From Asaia bogorensis (GTDB lineage Bacteria > Pseudomonadota > Alphaproteobacteria > Acetobacterales > Acetobacteraceae): a stretch of DNA of 14,609 nt. Positions 1 to 7,204 of this stretch are shown here, piece after piece (position 1 is the stretch's first letter; every line of letters begins with the position of its first letter). The position numbers and the translations under genes were made by a program. Under the pieces are notes generated by a model. The model did not search any database. It saw nothing but the letters and a program-made list of their open reading frames with translations, and was not told where the DNA came from. Location of the stretch: assembly GCA_945871455.1 (NCBI GenBank), contig CAMBXJ010000046.1:1-14609 (forward strand). The letters run 5' to 3'.

Positions 1-103
1 TCACCAGAGACCCGGTCGCCGTGGCGCGATCCAGCAAAAACGTGCCGGTATCCGCCCGCCGCGCATCCCCGAAATAGCCAAGCGCACCGCATTGCTCCGA
101 CAT
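1..103 (-). CDS. IS4-family transposase, N-terminal part (runs off the left edge)
   Basis: Only the first 34 codons are in the window. They begin MSEQCGALGYFGDARR and continue to RATATGSLV at the edge. The pattern 'FGDARRADTGTFLLDRA..TGS' resembles the N-terminal DNA-binding segment of IS4-type transposases common in alphaproteobacteria, where 'FGD.R...R...L' is the usual opening. The start is ATG at 103, preceded by a strong GAGGAGG ribosome-binding site a few bases upstream. A longer frame starting near 273 exists but ignores this site, so I chose 103. The catalytic DDE residues lie outside the window, so intactness cannot be judged. The assignment rests on a short stretch recognised from memory. 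Confidence 0.55.
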   Translation of the reverse strand, partial: MSEQCGALGYFGDARRADTGTFLLDRATATGSLV

Positions 104-310
104 AATGACCCTCCTCGTTCGTCCGGGTCAGAGAATCGCGCGAAGCACCACAAGTCAATTTTGAGGATACGGTAGGGGTTACGGGCGGGATTAAGATGCA
201 ATGAAACGGAGAATTTTCGGGCGATGGGCAGCTGAAACAAGGCGCTGCCGCTTGACCCGGCTATGACCATCATGACATGATCAAAATCGGCCCGCGAGAC
301 GATGCCAGCC

Positions 311-381
311 TGGCCGCCATCAGATTGGAATGGTGGCCGCGATCAAATTGGAATCGGTGGCCGCCTTCGTCGGAATCCGCA
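311..381. mobile_element. Probable terminal repeats of an IS21-family element
   Basis: Three similar units follow one another at 311-331, 334-354 and 358-376. Each reads approximately TGGCCGC-ATC-(A/G)ATTGGAAT, the third being shorter and more diverged, and the block ends ...GGAATCCGCA. Multiple short repeats of this 'GGCCG...GGAAT' form close to a CA-3' terminus are typical of IS21-family ends in alphaproteobacteria. The likely outer end is at 381. No istA or istB coding sequence is visible, so this looks like a solo end left after deletion or after the IS4-type insertion to its left. The repeats are seen directly; the family name is from recall. Confidence 0.5.
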
Positions 382-1014
382 CCCCACGCCAGAAAATCAC
401 TATACAATATTGAAATATCGGCATATGATTAGGAATCCCCCGAGCGGTTCCCACACTTCGCATCCGTTCGGCCGCCGGTAGCGATCGCGGTGCAATGGCA
501 TCTTGGGCCCCAGATCCGCCCTGGGAACCGGAACCCACGCAGCTACCCCGGTCGGTTGGTCGGCAGTTGTCGTGGTACTTCATGGCGGCGGCCCAACCGA
601 ACACCGGGATAGTTAAGCTGAAGAGGCTCTACCACTGATCGTCGTGGCTTTTAGGTAGAACCTCGCACAGCTATGAATACGATGGGCTAGAGGTTGTAGG
701 CAAGCTCGCGCATGCCTTTGGGTTCTCCCGGAAGCTGTCGCGCAACAGCCCGAAACCTCTCCTATCTGGCTATTTGACGAGGCAGGGTGTCGAGAGTTTT
801 TTTGCACGCGATATCGGAACGAATATCCAACGCATGTAGCCCCCGCCAGCGTCGTGGTTCACTGTTGGAGTGGCATTGCGTGACAGAATCTGCGTAATTT
901 CGTCGCCGCGCTACCGCGAGTGCATGTTGCGACTGGTCACCGCTGGTGCAATGCGTCTGGTATCGAGGGTCCCACAGGCCAAGCCAGCCGGCCCCGCTGG
1001 AAGATGCTCAATTC
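382..1014. other. Stretch without an assignable gene
   Basis: No open frame here has a good start, ribosome-binding site and recognisable product. The AT-rich segment 396-430 contains a small inverted repeat, ATATT-GA-AATAT at 407-418. Frame 429-839 on the plus strand is described separately as a possible coding remnant. Near the 3' end of the sensor kinase gene there is a weak hairpin (CCAGC 984-988 with GCTGG 996-1000). It has no T-run on the minus strand, so I do not call it a terminator. The region probably holds debris between mobile DNA and the copper island. Confidence 0.5.
429..839 (+). pseudogene. Possible decayed coding remnant with one internal stop
   Basis: The plus-strand frame from 429 to the TAG at 837-839 is open apart from a single TGA at 636-638. 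On either side the translation looks protein-like: a segment ending PNTGIVKLKRLYH before the stop, then SYEYDGLEVVGKLAHAFGF and SGYLTRQGVESFFARDIG after it. Only internal ATGs (495, 582) are available as starts, and neither has a convincing ribosome-binding site. I recognise no family. It may be a chance open frame; a gene interrupted by a nonsense change or cut at its 5' end by mobile DNA is the alternative. Confidence 0.2.
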
Positions 1015-2349
1015 CTACGTATGCCTGGGCAGCACAACAGTCGCGCGCAAGCCGCCCTCTGGGCGGTTGGAAAGAGTAATGGCACCGCCGTGTGCTTCTA
1101 CAGCTTGGCGGGCAATCGTTAAGCCAAGTCCGGAGCCACCACGTCCCCGAGCATAATCAAGACGACGAAACGGTTCAAAAACGCAGTCCATCTGGTCCTC
1201 TGGAATTCCGGGACCTAAATCCTCGACATGAACCACAAATGCTGCTTCCTCGATACATAGGCGAACCCTCGCGGCTTCTCCATGGTGCACTGCATTGTCG
1301 ATCAGATTTGACAACCCGCGTTTCAGAGCCAGTGGGCGACCGGTCAGCCGGGCTTGCGCAGGACCTTCGTACAGCACGTCCTTTCCCGCGTCAGTTGCAT
1401 CATCGCATAGCGTCTCCAGAATCGCTGCCAGATCGGTCGGGCGTCGCGCCTCCTGTTCCAAATCGCCGCGTAGGTACGCGAGGGTGGTGCCGACCATCGC
1501 GTCCATTTCGGCCAGATCGGCATCGAATTGCCTTTGCAATTCGGCGTCATCAAGGAAACTGGCACGCAACCGAAGCCGCGCGATTGGTGTTCGGAGGTCA
1601 TGGCTGACGGCCGCGAGCGCTTGGGTACGATCGGCAATCATGCGATCGATACGCGCTTGCATGCGATTGAAGGCTTGCGCAGCGTGGACGACCTCACGAG
1701 GCCCCTTCTCCGGGACCAAAACCGTGGAGCCAGATCCGCCAACACGATCAGCGGCCGCCGCGAGTTCTCGCAAAGGGCGCGCTATCAATCGTACAACGAC
1801 TAAACCCAGTAAGAGTATCCCTATAGCCATTGCGGTAGTTGAGAGTAAGTTTGTGCGCTCCGGCGTCGTTGGCCGGAACAATGCCGCGGAAAAATTAAGC
1901 CACGTCCCGTCGGACAACCGGATTGCCCCCACCAGGAGATGAGGTGACTCTGCTAAGGTGGTATCGTCTGAGTGTCCAAGGCGGATGTCTACATCCTCGA
2001 ACTGGGGTGCCAACTCACGCAGCCTGTTGCGTACAGCAACAATGCGCGGACTGTGCTCGTCAGTCAGGCGCACCGTGGGTACTGCGGTCCAGTGTAAATC
2101 CAGGCTGGCAGAAGCCAGGTCGTGGGTGGTGCGATCACGAGCGGCCGGCTCCAAAACCTCAAGCACGCGCTTCGTCGCCAATAACCTTTCGGCCAACTGA
2201 TGTTCACGGGCGGTGCCCAGCAGCGCCTCAATGTCGACTTGATGAAGCCACAGGCTACCTAGGTGAAACGCCAGCAGGCCGGCGAGCAATACCAAAATGA
2301 TACGGGCGCCCAGCGTATCGGGCGCGATCCTGCCAAGCACACGCCACAT
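1015..2349 (-). CDS. Sensor histidine kinase of the copper-island two-component system
   Basis: Inner-membrane EnvZ/OmpR-class kinase of 444 aa that should phosphorylate the adjacent response regulator. The order is TM1 (about 14-36), a periplasmic sensor of about 130 residues, TM2 (about 170-190), HAMP (about 191-243), a HisKA domain with phospho-acceptor H250 in AVSHDLRTP, then an HATPase domain with N-box NLIDNAVHHG (about 348-357), D-box DLGPGIP (about 377-383) and G-box GRGGSGLGL (about 402-410). The ATG at 2349 overlaps the regulator's TGA by one base (TGATG), so translation is coupled. A TTG two codons' distance upstream (2352) is less likely. Gene position suggests periplasmic copper sensing, but the sensor domain has no Met/His cluster that would prove it. 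This is the last gene of the minus-strand operon. Confidence 0.95.
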   Translation of the reverse strand: MWRVLGRIAPDTLGARIILVLLAGLLAFHLGSLWLHQVDIEALLGTAREHQLAERLLATKRVLEVLEPAARDRTTHDLASASLDLHWTAVPTVRLTDEHSPRIVAVRNRLRELAPQFEDVDIRLGHSDDTTLAESPHLLVGAIRLSDGTWLNFSAALFRPTTPERTNLLSTTAMAIGILLLGLVVVRLIARPLRELAAAADRVGGSGSTVLVPEKGPREVVHAAQAFNRMQARIDRMIADRTQALAAVSHDLRTPIARLRLRASFLDDAELQRQFDADLAEMDAMVGTTLAYLRGDLEQEARRPTDLAAILETLCDDATDAGKDVLYEGPAQARLTGRPLALKRGLSNLIDNAVHHGEAARVRLCIEEAAFVVHVEDLGPGIPEDQMDCVFEPFRRLDYARGRGGSGLGLTIARQAVEAHGGAITLSNRPEGGLRATVVLPRHT

Positions 2350-3086
2350 CAAGAGCGTGTCACCGTTGGCTGGAACAGGTAGCCCACACCCCGCACTGTC
2401 TTGACGATGGAGGGACTGTCTTCGCTAGGTTCGAGTTTGCGACGCAGCCGACTGACCATGACATCGACCGCCCGATCTTCGCTGTCGGACATTCGCCCGC
2501 GTGCTAGGTCAAGCAGTTGATTTCGCGAGAGAACACGCTGAGGGTGTTCACAGAAGGCCAGCAGAATATCATATTCTCCTCCGGAAATATCGATGGCGCT
2601 GCCGTCGGGGGCGATGAGCTCCCGTCGGCGTGTATCGAGCCTCCAGCCGGCGAACAGGATATGGTCGCCGAGCGCGCCGCCAGCACGCGTGTCGCCCGAA
2701 ATCTGACTGCGCCGCAGTACGGCTCGGATACGCGCCAATAGTTCAGGGCGGCTAAAAGGCTTGGCAATGTAGTCGTCGGCGCCCAACTCGAGTCCTAACA
2801 CTCGGTCGGCCTCGTCACCGCGTGCGGTGACCATGATGATCGGGACCTGGGTCTTACCCCGCAAAGCACGTGTCAGATCAAGACCAGACGTGCCAGGTAA
2901 CATGACATCCAGCAGGATCAAATCCACGGCAGCGTGATTGAGGGTCTCCCACATCTCGCGCCCATCGCGCACGCCGGTTACGCGATAGCCGTTTTGTCGC
3001 AGGACCCTGACCATCAACACGCGCATCTCAGCGTCGTCTTCCACGACGAGGATATGCGCTTCGGCGGCTAGTTGGTCGGTGTTCAT
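2349..3086 (-). CDS. OmpR-family response regulator (CopR/CusR-like role)
   Basis: DNA-binding response regulator of 245 aa. The receiver domain (about 11-125) shows the acidic pair E16/D17-D18, phospho-acceptor D60 in LILLDVMLPG, T87 in MVTA and K109 in KPF. The C-terminal winged helix (about 140-240) carries the family pattern DRAVDVMVSRLRRKLE and the ending VKTVRGVGYLF. The frame is open for 39 more codons upstream to 3203, but that extension is low-complexity and unlike the family. ATG 3086 gives the normal length and has a nearby GGAG, though closer than usual. It is preceded by 143 bases after the CusF-like gene, which could hold a separate promoter. It probably controls the minus-strand copper genes, inferred from linkage only. 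Confidence 0.95.
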   Translation of the reverse strand: MNTDQLAAEAHILVVEDDAEMRVLMVRVLRQNGYRVTGVRDGREMWETLNHAAVDLILLDVMLPGTSGLDLTRALRGKTQVPIIMVTARGDEADRVLGLELGADDYIAKPFSRPELLARIRAVLRRSQISGDTRAGGALGDHILFAGWRLDTRRRELIAPDGSAIDISGGEYDILLAFCEHPQRVLSRNQLLDLARGRMSDSEDRAVDVMVSRLRRKLEPSEDSPSIVKTVRGVGYLFQPTVTRS

Positions 3087-3229
3087 CGTCTCCGCGGCAC
3101 TCTCTAAGCCGTCATCCGACCACGCTCGGTCGTCATCCAGACAGCTATCATCACCCGATGTTTGACACGAGTCTGGTGCGGTGGAATGAAGACGCTGCCT
3201 CACTCTCGCCGCCCACCAACCATACGCTC

Positions 3230-3529
3230 CTATTTCAGCTTGCTGATACTCGTAACGGTGATCTGACCGTTTACCCGCTCTGCCTCGAATTTAACCCGAT
3301 CGCCGGGCTTAAGGGACTTGAGCCAAGCGGGGTCTGCGACGCGGAAAACCATCGTCATCGAATCCATATCAAGATTCTTGATGGGTTCATGTCGCAATGT
3401 GATCTTGCCGGCTGCCTGGTCGACCTTGGTGACATCACCGCTGGTTGGAACCGTCTGGGCGAGGGACGGTTGGAGAGCTTGCAGTCCAATGATCGTCAGG
3501 ACCGCCAGTAGAATCATGAGCTGGCGCAT
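3230..3529 (-). CDS. CusF-like periplasmic copper-binding protein
   Basis: Small secreted protein of 99 aa with a signal peptide (MRQLMILLAVL...LAQ, cleavage after about residue 25) and a CusF-type OB-fold domain (about 31-99). The metal-site segment reads RHEPIKNLDMDSMTM, giving H47, M55, M58 and M60. Their spacing (0, 8, 11, 13) matches CusF H36, W44, M47 and M49, so the copper-capping tryptophan of CusF is replaced here by methionine. Role: binds periplasmic Cu(I) and probably hands it to the multicopper oxidase or an exporter. The ATG at 3529 is preceded by AGGA at good spacing. A GTG at 3562 overlapping the upstream stop is possible but would add residues before the signal peptide. Confidence 0.9.
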   Translation of the reverse strand: MRQLMILLAVLTIIGLQALQPSLAQTVPTSGDVTKVDQAAGKITLRHEPIKNLDMDSMTMVFRVADPAWLKSLKPGDRVKFEAERVNGQITVTSISKLK

Positions 3530-3558
3530 ATTCTGGGTTCCTGTTGATAATATTTGTG

Positions 3559-4050
3559 TCACTTCACGACGACGACGCCATGCATGCCGGATTCACGGTG
3601 GCCAGGAATAAGGCACGAAAAGTCAAATTCCCCCGCCTTGGTGAAGAGCCACACGATCTCACCACGAGTCTTCGGCTTCAATCGCTTCGCATTGGGATCG
3701 TCGTGCTCCATGTCGGGGTTCTTCTGCATTTCTTCCATGTGCTTGAGGTTTTCGGCGAGTGTCGCCAGGACAATTTCGTGGTCGATGGCGCCATTGTTGC
3801 GGAGCATGAACTTGATCTGCTCGCCACGGCGCACTTCGATGCGGTTCGGCGAGAACAGCATTTTGCCGTCATCCTCCCGCATCGTCATGACAATCGGTCG
3901 GGATGGTTTCCTGGGGTCGCCGGGCTTACCGTAAGCCGTCTCTTCTGCATGACCCTCGCCGGGCTTGTGCCCCGGGCTCGCTGTCGCCATCGCGGCAATT
4001 GCCAGGGAAAGGCCGGTGAACAGGGACGCCACGATCAGAGGTTTGTGCAT
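3559..4050 (-). CDS. Periplasmic blue-copper cupredoxin, CopI-like
   Basis: Secreted single-domain cupredoxin of 163 aa. The signal peptide (about 1-24) is followed by a His-containing linker and a plastocyanin/azurin-like fold. Type-1 copper ligands are readable: H91 in AIDHEI, then C146, H151 and M156 in FSCLIPGHRESGM. Between the first His and the Cys is an extra loop rich in Met, His and acidic residues (about 104-120). CopI-type cupredoxins protect against copper in the periplasm, and the position beside a multicopper oxidase suggests electron or copper shuttling. The start at 4050 has AAGGT about 9 bases upstream. An upstream in-frame extension to 4167 would overlap the oxidase gene and lack a signal peptide, so I rejected it. 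Confidence 0.9.
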   Translation of the reverse strand: MHKPLIVASLFTGLSLAIAAMATASPGHKPGEGHAEETAYGKPGDPRKPSRPIVMTMREDDGKMLFSPNRIEVRRGEQIKFMLRNNGAIDHEIVLATLAENLKHMEEMQKNPDMEHDDPNAKRLKPKTRGEIVWLFTKAGEFDFSCLIPGHRESGMHGVVVVK

Positions 4051-4144
4051 GGGCTTACCTTCTTGGTAGGTCAGGAGAGGTGGGGGAAGCGTCGCCAGAA
4101 CCAGCTTAGCGCTCGCAGTTGCGCGCAATATCTTCCGACGCCCG

Positions 4145-5539
4145 CTAGTGCGAACCGGAACCGCCACGCGGTTTGACTACGCGGACGTGCGAGGCTCGAT
4201 CGGGAGTACTCGCCATCCTCTGAGGGGGCGCTGCCGGTGCTTGTGCCCGTTGCCCTGTCCATTCGTAGGAAACCGTGCCGGGCGGGTGTGTGTAGTGCCC
4301 AGGGTCCGCGTAGTCATTGGCGGCAAGCCCCTCCCGCACCTTCACGACCGAAAACATTCCACCCATTTCAACCGGGCCGAACTGCGCGAATCCGGTCATC
4401 ATCGGCAGCGTGTTGTCGGGTAGCGGCATCTCCATTTCGCCCATGTCGGCCATACCGGCCGAACCCATTGCCATGTAGTCGGGCACGAGGCGACGCATCT
4501 TCTTGGTGAAATCACGCTTGTTGACCCCGATGTAGGTCTTCACGTCGTGCCCCATCGCATTCATCGTATGGTGCGATTTGTGGCAGTGAATCGCCCAATC
4601 TCCTGGTTCATCGGCAACGAATTCATATGCACGCATGCCGCCGACGGGAATGTCGATCGTCACCTCCGGCCAGCGCGCCTCCGGCCTTACCCATCCGCCA
4701 TCGGTGCATGTCACCTCGAAGTGGTATCCGTGCATGTGTATCGGATGATTGGTCATGGTGAGGTTGCCGACCCGGACCCGCACGCGATCACCCTTGCGCA
4801 CCACCAACGGGTCGATCCCTGGGAAGGCGCGGCTGTTCCAGGTCCACAGGTTGAAGTCCAACATCGTATTGACCTTCGGCACATAGGCGCCAGGCTGGAT
4901 GTCGTAGGCGTTGAGGAGGAAAACGAAGTCGCGATCGACGCGGTGTTCGGTCGGGTTACGCGGGTGCACCACAAAGAACCCCATCATGCCCATCGCCATC
5001 TGCACCATTTCATCGGCATGCGGATGGTACATAAAGGTCCCGCTCTTCTTGAGCTCGTACTCGTAGACGAACGTCTTTCCCGGTTTGATGTGGGGCTGCG
5101 TGAGACCACCAACACCGTCCATGCCGCAAGGCAGAAGCTGACCATGCCAATGGATGGTCGTATGCTCGGGCAGGCGGTTGGTGACAAAGATGCGAACGCG
5201 ATCGCCTTCCACCGCTTCGATCGTCGGGCCCGGGCTTTGACCGTTATAGCCCCACAGGTGTGCCAACATTCCAGGGGCGATCTCGCGAACGACCGGCTCG
5301 GCGACGAGATGGAATTCCTTCCAGCCGTCCTTCATGCGCCACGGCAATGTCCACCCGTTGAGTGTGACGACCGGCTGGTAGTCCGGGCCTGTCGTTGGTT
5401 GCAGTGGCGGACGCATCTTCGCGTCGGCAACCGTCGCCGCCTCGGGGATCGATTGCGCCTGAACGCGTCCACTGACCGCCGCTGCGCCCAGCAAGGCAAG
5501 GCCAGATGAGGATATGAGGTTGCGACGGGGAAGGATCAT
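4145..5539 (-). CDS. Tat-exported two-domain multicopper oxidase
   Basis: Periplasmic oxidase of 464 aa, probably oxidising Cu(I) to Cu(II) with reduction of O2 to water. The N-terminus PRRNLISSSGLALLGAA is a Tat signal. Domain 1 carries HWHG (H130, H132) and HPH (H172, H174). Domain 2 carries HPIHMHG (H265, H268, H270) and HCHKSHHTMNAM (H318, C319, H320, H324, M329). Only about 90 residues separate the two ligand groups, so the middle domain of three-domain laccases and CueO is absent, and the type-1 site sits in domain 2. This matches type-B two-domain (small-laccase) oxidases. A C-terminal extension (about 346-464) has a Met-rich patch at 356-394 (MAMGSAGMADMGEMEM). The start is supported by AGGAGT 5 bases upstream. 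Annotation pipelines may call it CopA or 'copper oxidase'. Confidence 0.95.
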   Translation of the reverse strand: MILPRRNLISSSGLALLGAAAVSGRVQAQSIPEAATVADAKMRPPLQPTTGPDYQPVVTLNGWTLPWRMKDGWKEFHLVAEPVVREIAPGMLAHLWGYNGQSPGPTIEAVEGDRVRIFVTNRLPEHTTIHWHGQLLPCGMDGVGGLTQPHIKPGKTFVYEYELKKSGTFMYHPHADEMVQMAMGMMGFFVVHPRNPTEHRVDRDFVFLLNAYDIQPGAYVPKVNTMLDFNLWTWNSRAFPGIDPLVVRKGDRVRVRVGNLTMTNHPIHMHGYHFEVTCTDGGWVRPEARWPEVTIDIPVGGMRAYEFVADEPGDWAIHCHKSHHTMNAMGHDVKTYIGVNKRDFTKKMRRLVPDYMAMGSAGMADMGEMEMPLPDNTLPMMTGFAQFGPVEMGGMFSVVKVREGLAANDYADPGHYTHPPGTVSYEWTGQRAQAPAAPPQRMASTPDRASHVRVVKPRGGSGSH

Positions 5540-5567
5540 CGTGGACTCCTGAATCTAATGGCTGAAT

Positions 5568-6983
5568 CTAGTGGCCCGGAGCGCCGGTGGGAACGACCGG
5601 AGTTGCCTCGGGCACCTCGCCTGGCGAGCCGGAGCCCCCGCCAATAACCGCAGCACGCAGTTCGATTTCCGCCTGGAAGAAGCTTTTGCGCGCTGCAATC
5701 GCGGCGATGCTCACGAAAACCCGTTCTCGCGCTTCGGTCAGCAAGTCGAAGACGTCAATCAGCATCCCATTGTATTGCAGTAAGGTCTCTTGGGCGACGA
5801 TGCGGCGCAGTGGCAACACCCGGTTCTGGTACTGGGCCGCGATCTCGTGTGCAGCAAGGAGGTTCCCGTATGCCCCCCGAGCTTCCGAACGTGCATTTAC
5901 CGCTTGACCGGCCAACCGGTTGACCGCGCGCATGTAGGTTTCCAACTCTCTTCTGGCCTTGACTTCGCCCCCGTCAAAGATCGGGAATTCGATCTCCAAC
6001 TCAAGTCCACCGCGGTTTGTGCTACCCGCACTGTCACGCTCATTCTTGCCTATCCCCGCCAGCTCTAGCAATGAAACGAAGCGGGTCGTCTCAGACAACT
6101 TCAGCGACCGGGCGGCGATGGCGAGCTCTTGCCGTGCCATCTTGAGGTCTATACGGTTCTCCAACGCTTCCGTTTCGACGTTGATCGTTCGGTCTACTGT
6201 TCGTGGTAGGGGTGGCAGGCGCGACGGAATCCGAATCTCAAGGGTTTCACCCCAAAGTCCCATGACGCGCGTTAATGCGTCCTTCGTCTGTCGCTCCCGC
6301 AGCCGCGCCTGTGCGAGCTGCACGCCGATCTCAGCGTACGCTGCGCCCGCACGAGCCTGTTCCAGCTTGGTCGCGCCGCCGGTTTCGCCTAGCTTGCGCA
6401 TGAGGTCAGCGGTCGCATCTGCCGCGGTTCGCGCCTGCTCCAGATACCCAACGGTCTCCCTCGTCGCCACCGCGGCCAGCCATGCCTGACGAGTATCGAG
6501 TGCGATCCGATAGGTCGCGGCGATCGCGGCTTTCTGGGCCTGGTCAAAACGCAGACCGGCGATCTCCTTGCGTGCCGGCAGAGTTGTGAGCGCGAGAATA
6601 TTGCCAAGCAGACGAAACTCCCACTCGACAAAGGAGGGGCCGCTGATGCGAGACAGGCTCAGCTTCGGGTTTGGCGGCAAGCCAGCTTCAACACTGGCGA
6701 TCTCCGCTAGGCCGAGATCGTTGTAAGCAGCCTGAAGCATTCGATTGTTGAGAAGGGCAATCTGCACCGCGTTGTCTGCCGACAGGGGATCGCGCAACAA
6801 CAACGCGACACGTGCCGCGACGACTGCGGCGTCCGATTCAGACGCAATTTTTATTGTCTCGGCGCCCACTTGATCTCGAACCGTGGTCGCTACCACCGCC
6901 ATGCCGCCGTCGGGGGTGAAATTAGCACACGCTGTCACCAAGAAACCGAGGCTCAAGCCAAAAGCCGGCCGAATGAGCCTCAT
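5568..6983 (-). CDS. TolC-family outer-membrane lipoprotein (orphan, CusC-like)
   Basis: Outer-membrane efflux-type protein of 471 aa. The N-terminus is a lipoprotein signal with lipobox LVTAC (C19). The body shows the two-repeat OEP pattern: a first helical half (about 80-260; AQIALLNNRMLQAAYNDLG, NPKLSLS) and a second (about 290-440; FPIFDGGEVKARRELE, RVLPLRRIVAQETLLQYNG). The C-terminal tail is Gly/Pro-rich. The ATG at 6983 overlaps the stop of the upstream small lipoprotein gene (ATGA), which decides the start against a longer open frame to 7181. It lies 28 bases ahead of the oxidase gene. No RND pump or membrane-fusion gene is in the window, so either it partners with pumps encoded elsewhere or it has another export or structural role. 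Confidence 0.92.
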   Translation of the reverse strand: MRLIRPAFGLSLGFLVTACANFTPDGGMAVVATTVRDQVGAETIKIASESDAAVVAARVALLLRDPLSADNAVQIALLNNRMLQAAYNDLGLAEIASVEAGLPPNPKLSLSRISGPSFVEWEFRLLGNILALTTLPARKEIAGLRFDQAQKAAIAATYRIALDTRQAWLAAVATRETVGYLEQARTAADATADLMRKLGETGGATKLEQARAGAAYAEIGVQLAQARLRERQTKDALTRVMGLWGETLEIRIPSRLPPLPRTVDRTINVETEALENRIDLKMARQELAIAARSLKLSETTRFVSLLELAGIGKNERDSAGSTNRGGLELEIEFPIFDGGEVKARRELETYMRAVNRLAGQAVNARSEARGAYGNLLAAHEIAAQYQNRVLPLRRIVAQETLLQYNGMLIDVFDLLTEARERVFVSIAAIAARKSFFQAEIELRAAVIGGGSGSPGEVPEATPVVPTGAPGH

Positions 6984-7204
6984 GGCGCACGTCCAGAGCG
7001 TGGCGCTACGGCATCGTTCATCTCTCGCCACGACCTTGGACCAACAGGCCGATAGTCCAACGTTCCCGCGGTCACGGAAGGATAGGTAGCGGACGAAGCG
7101 CCAGCGCCCCCATTCGCGGGGTTCGGCCCCGACAGAATCACGGGCTGAGCTATAGCGCAGCCGGTAGCGGCAAAAATACACGACAATGCAAAAGCGGCTC
7201 GCAC
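6980..7204 (-). CDS. Small copper-operon lipoprotein, GTG start
   Basis: A 74-aa gene easily missed. The GTG at 7204 has GGGAGG 5 bases upstream, and the TGA overlaps the ATG of the TolC-family gene. The N-terminus is a lipoprotein signal ending ATGC (C16). The mature part is short and Gly/Pro-rich, and ends in DYRPVGPRSWREMNDAVAP. A similar 'DPANPxxP ... Y..Y+P .... W...N..V' pattern occurs in small lipoproteins next to copper-linked TolC genes, as I recall the family; no function is established to my knowledge. An ATG at 7228 would add 8 residues before the signal and lacks a ribosome-binding site. It is the first gene of the seven-gene minus-strand block, so its promoter should lie just upstream. 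Confidence 0.72.
   Translation of the reverse strand: MRAAFALSCIFAATGCAIAQPVILSGPNPANGGAGASSATYPSVTAGTLDYRPVGPRSWREMNDAVAPRSGRAP

Noticed and set aside
320..604. Minus-strand open frame of 94 codons
   Set aside because: It runs into the IS21-like repeats, has no ribosome-binding site and resembles no family.
636..638. TGA as a selenocysteine codon
   Set aside because: No SECIS-like hairpin is evident just after it and the surrounding frame matches no selenoprotein. A plain stop or decay is simpler.
984..1000. Hairpin CCAGC/GCTGG as terminator of the kinase operon
   Set aside because: The stem is only five base pairs and no T-run follows on the minus strand.
870..1079. Plus-strand frame from GTG 870 next to the kinase gene
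   Set aside because: It overlaps the 3' end of the histidine kinase gene in antisense, lacks a ribosome-binding site and has no recognisable motif.
4547..5509. Open plus-strand frame of 320 codons
   Set aside because: It lies wholly antisense to the multicopper oxidase gene, whose motifs are unambiguous. The translation is His/Arg-rich without any family pattern, as expected from a GC-rich shadow frame.
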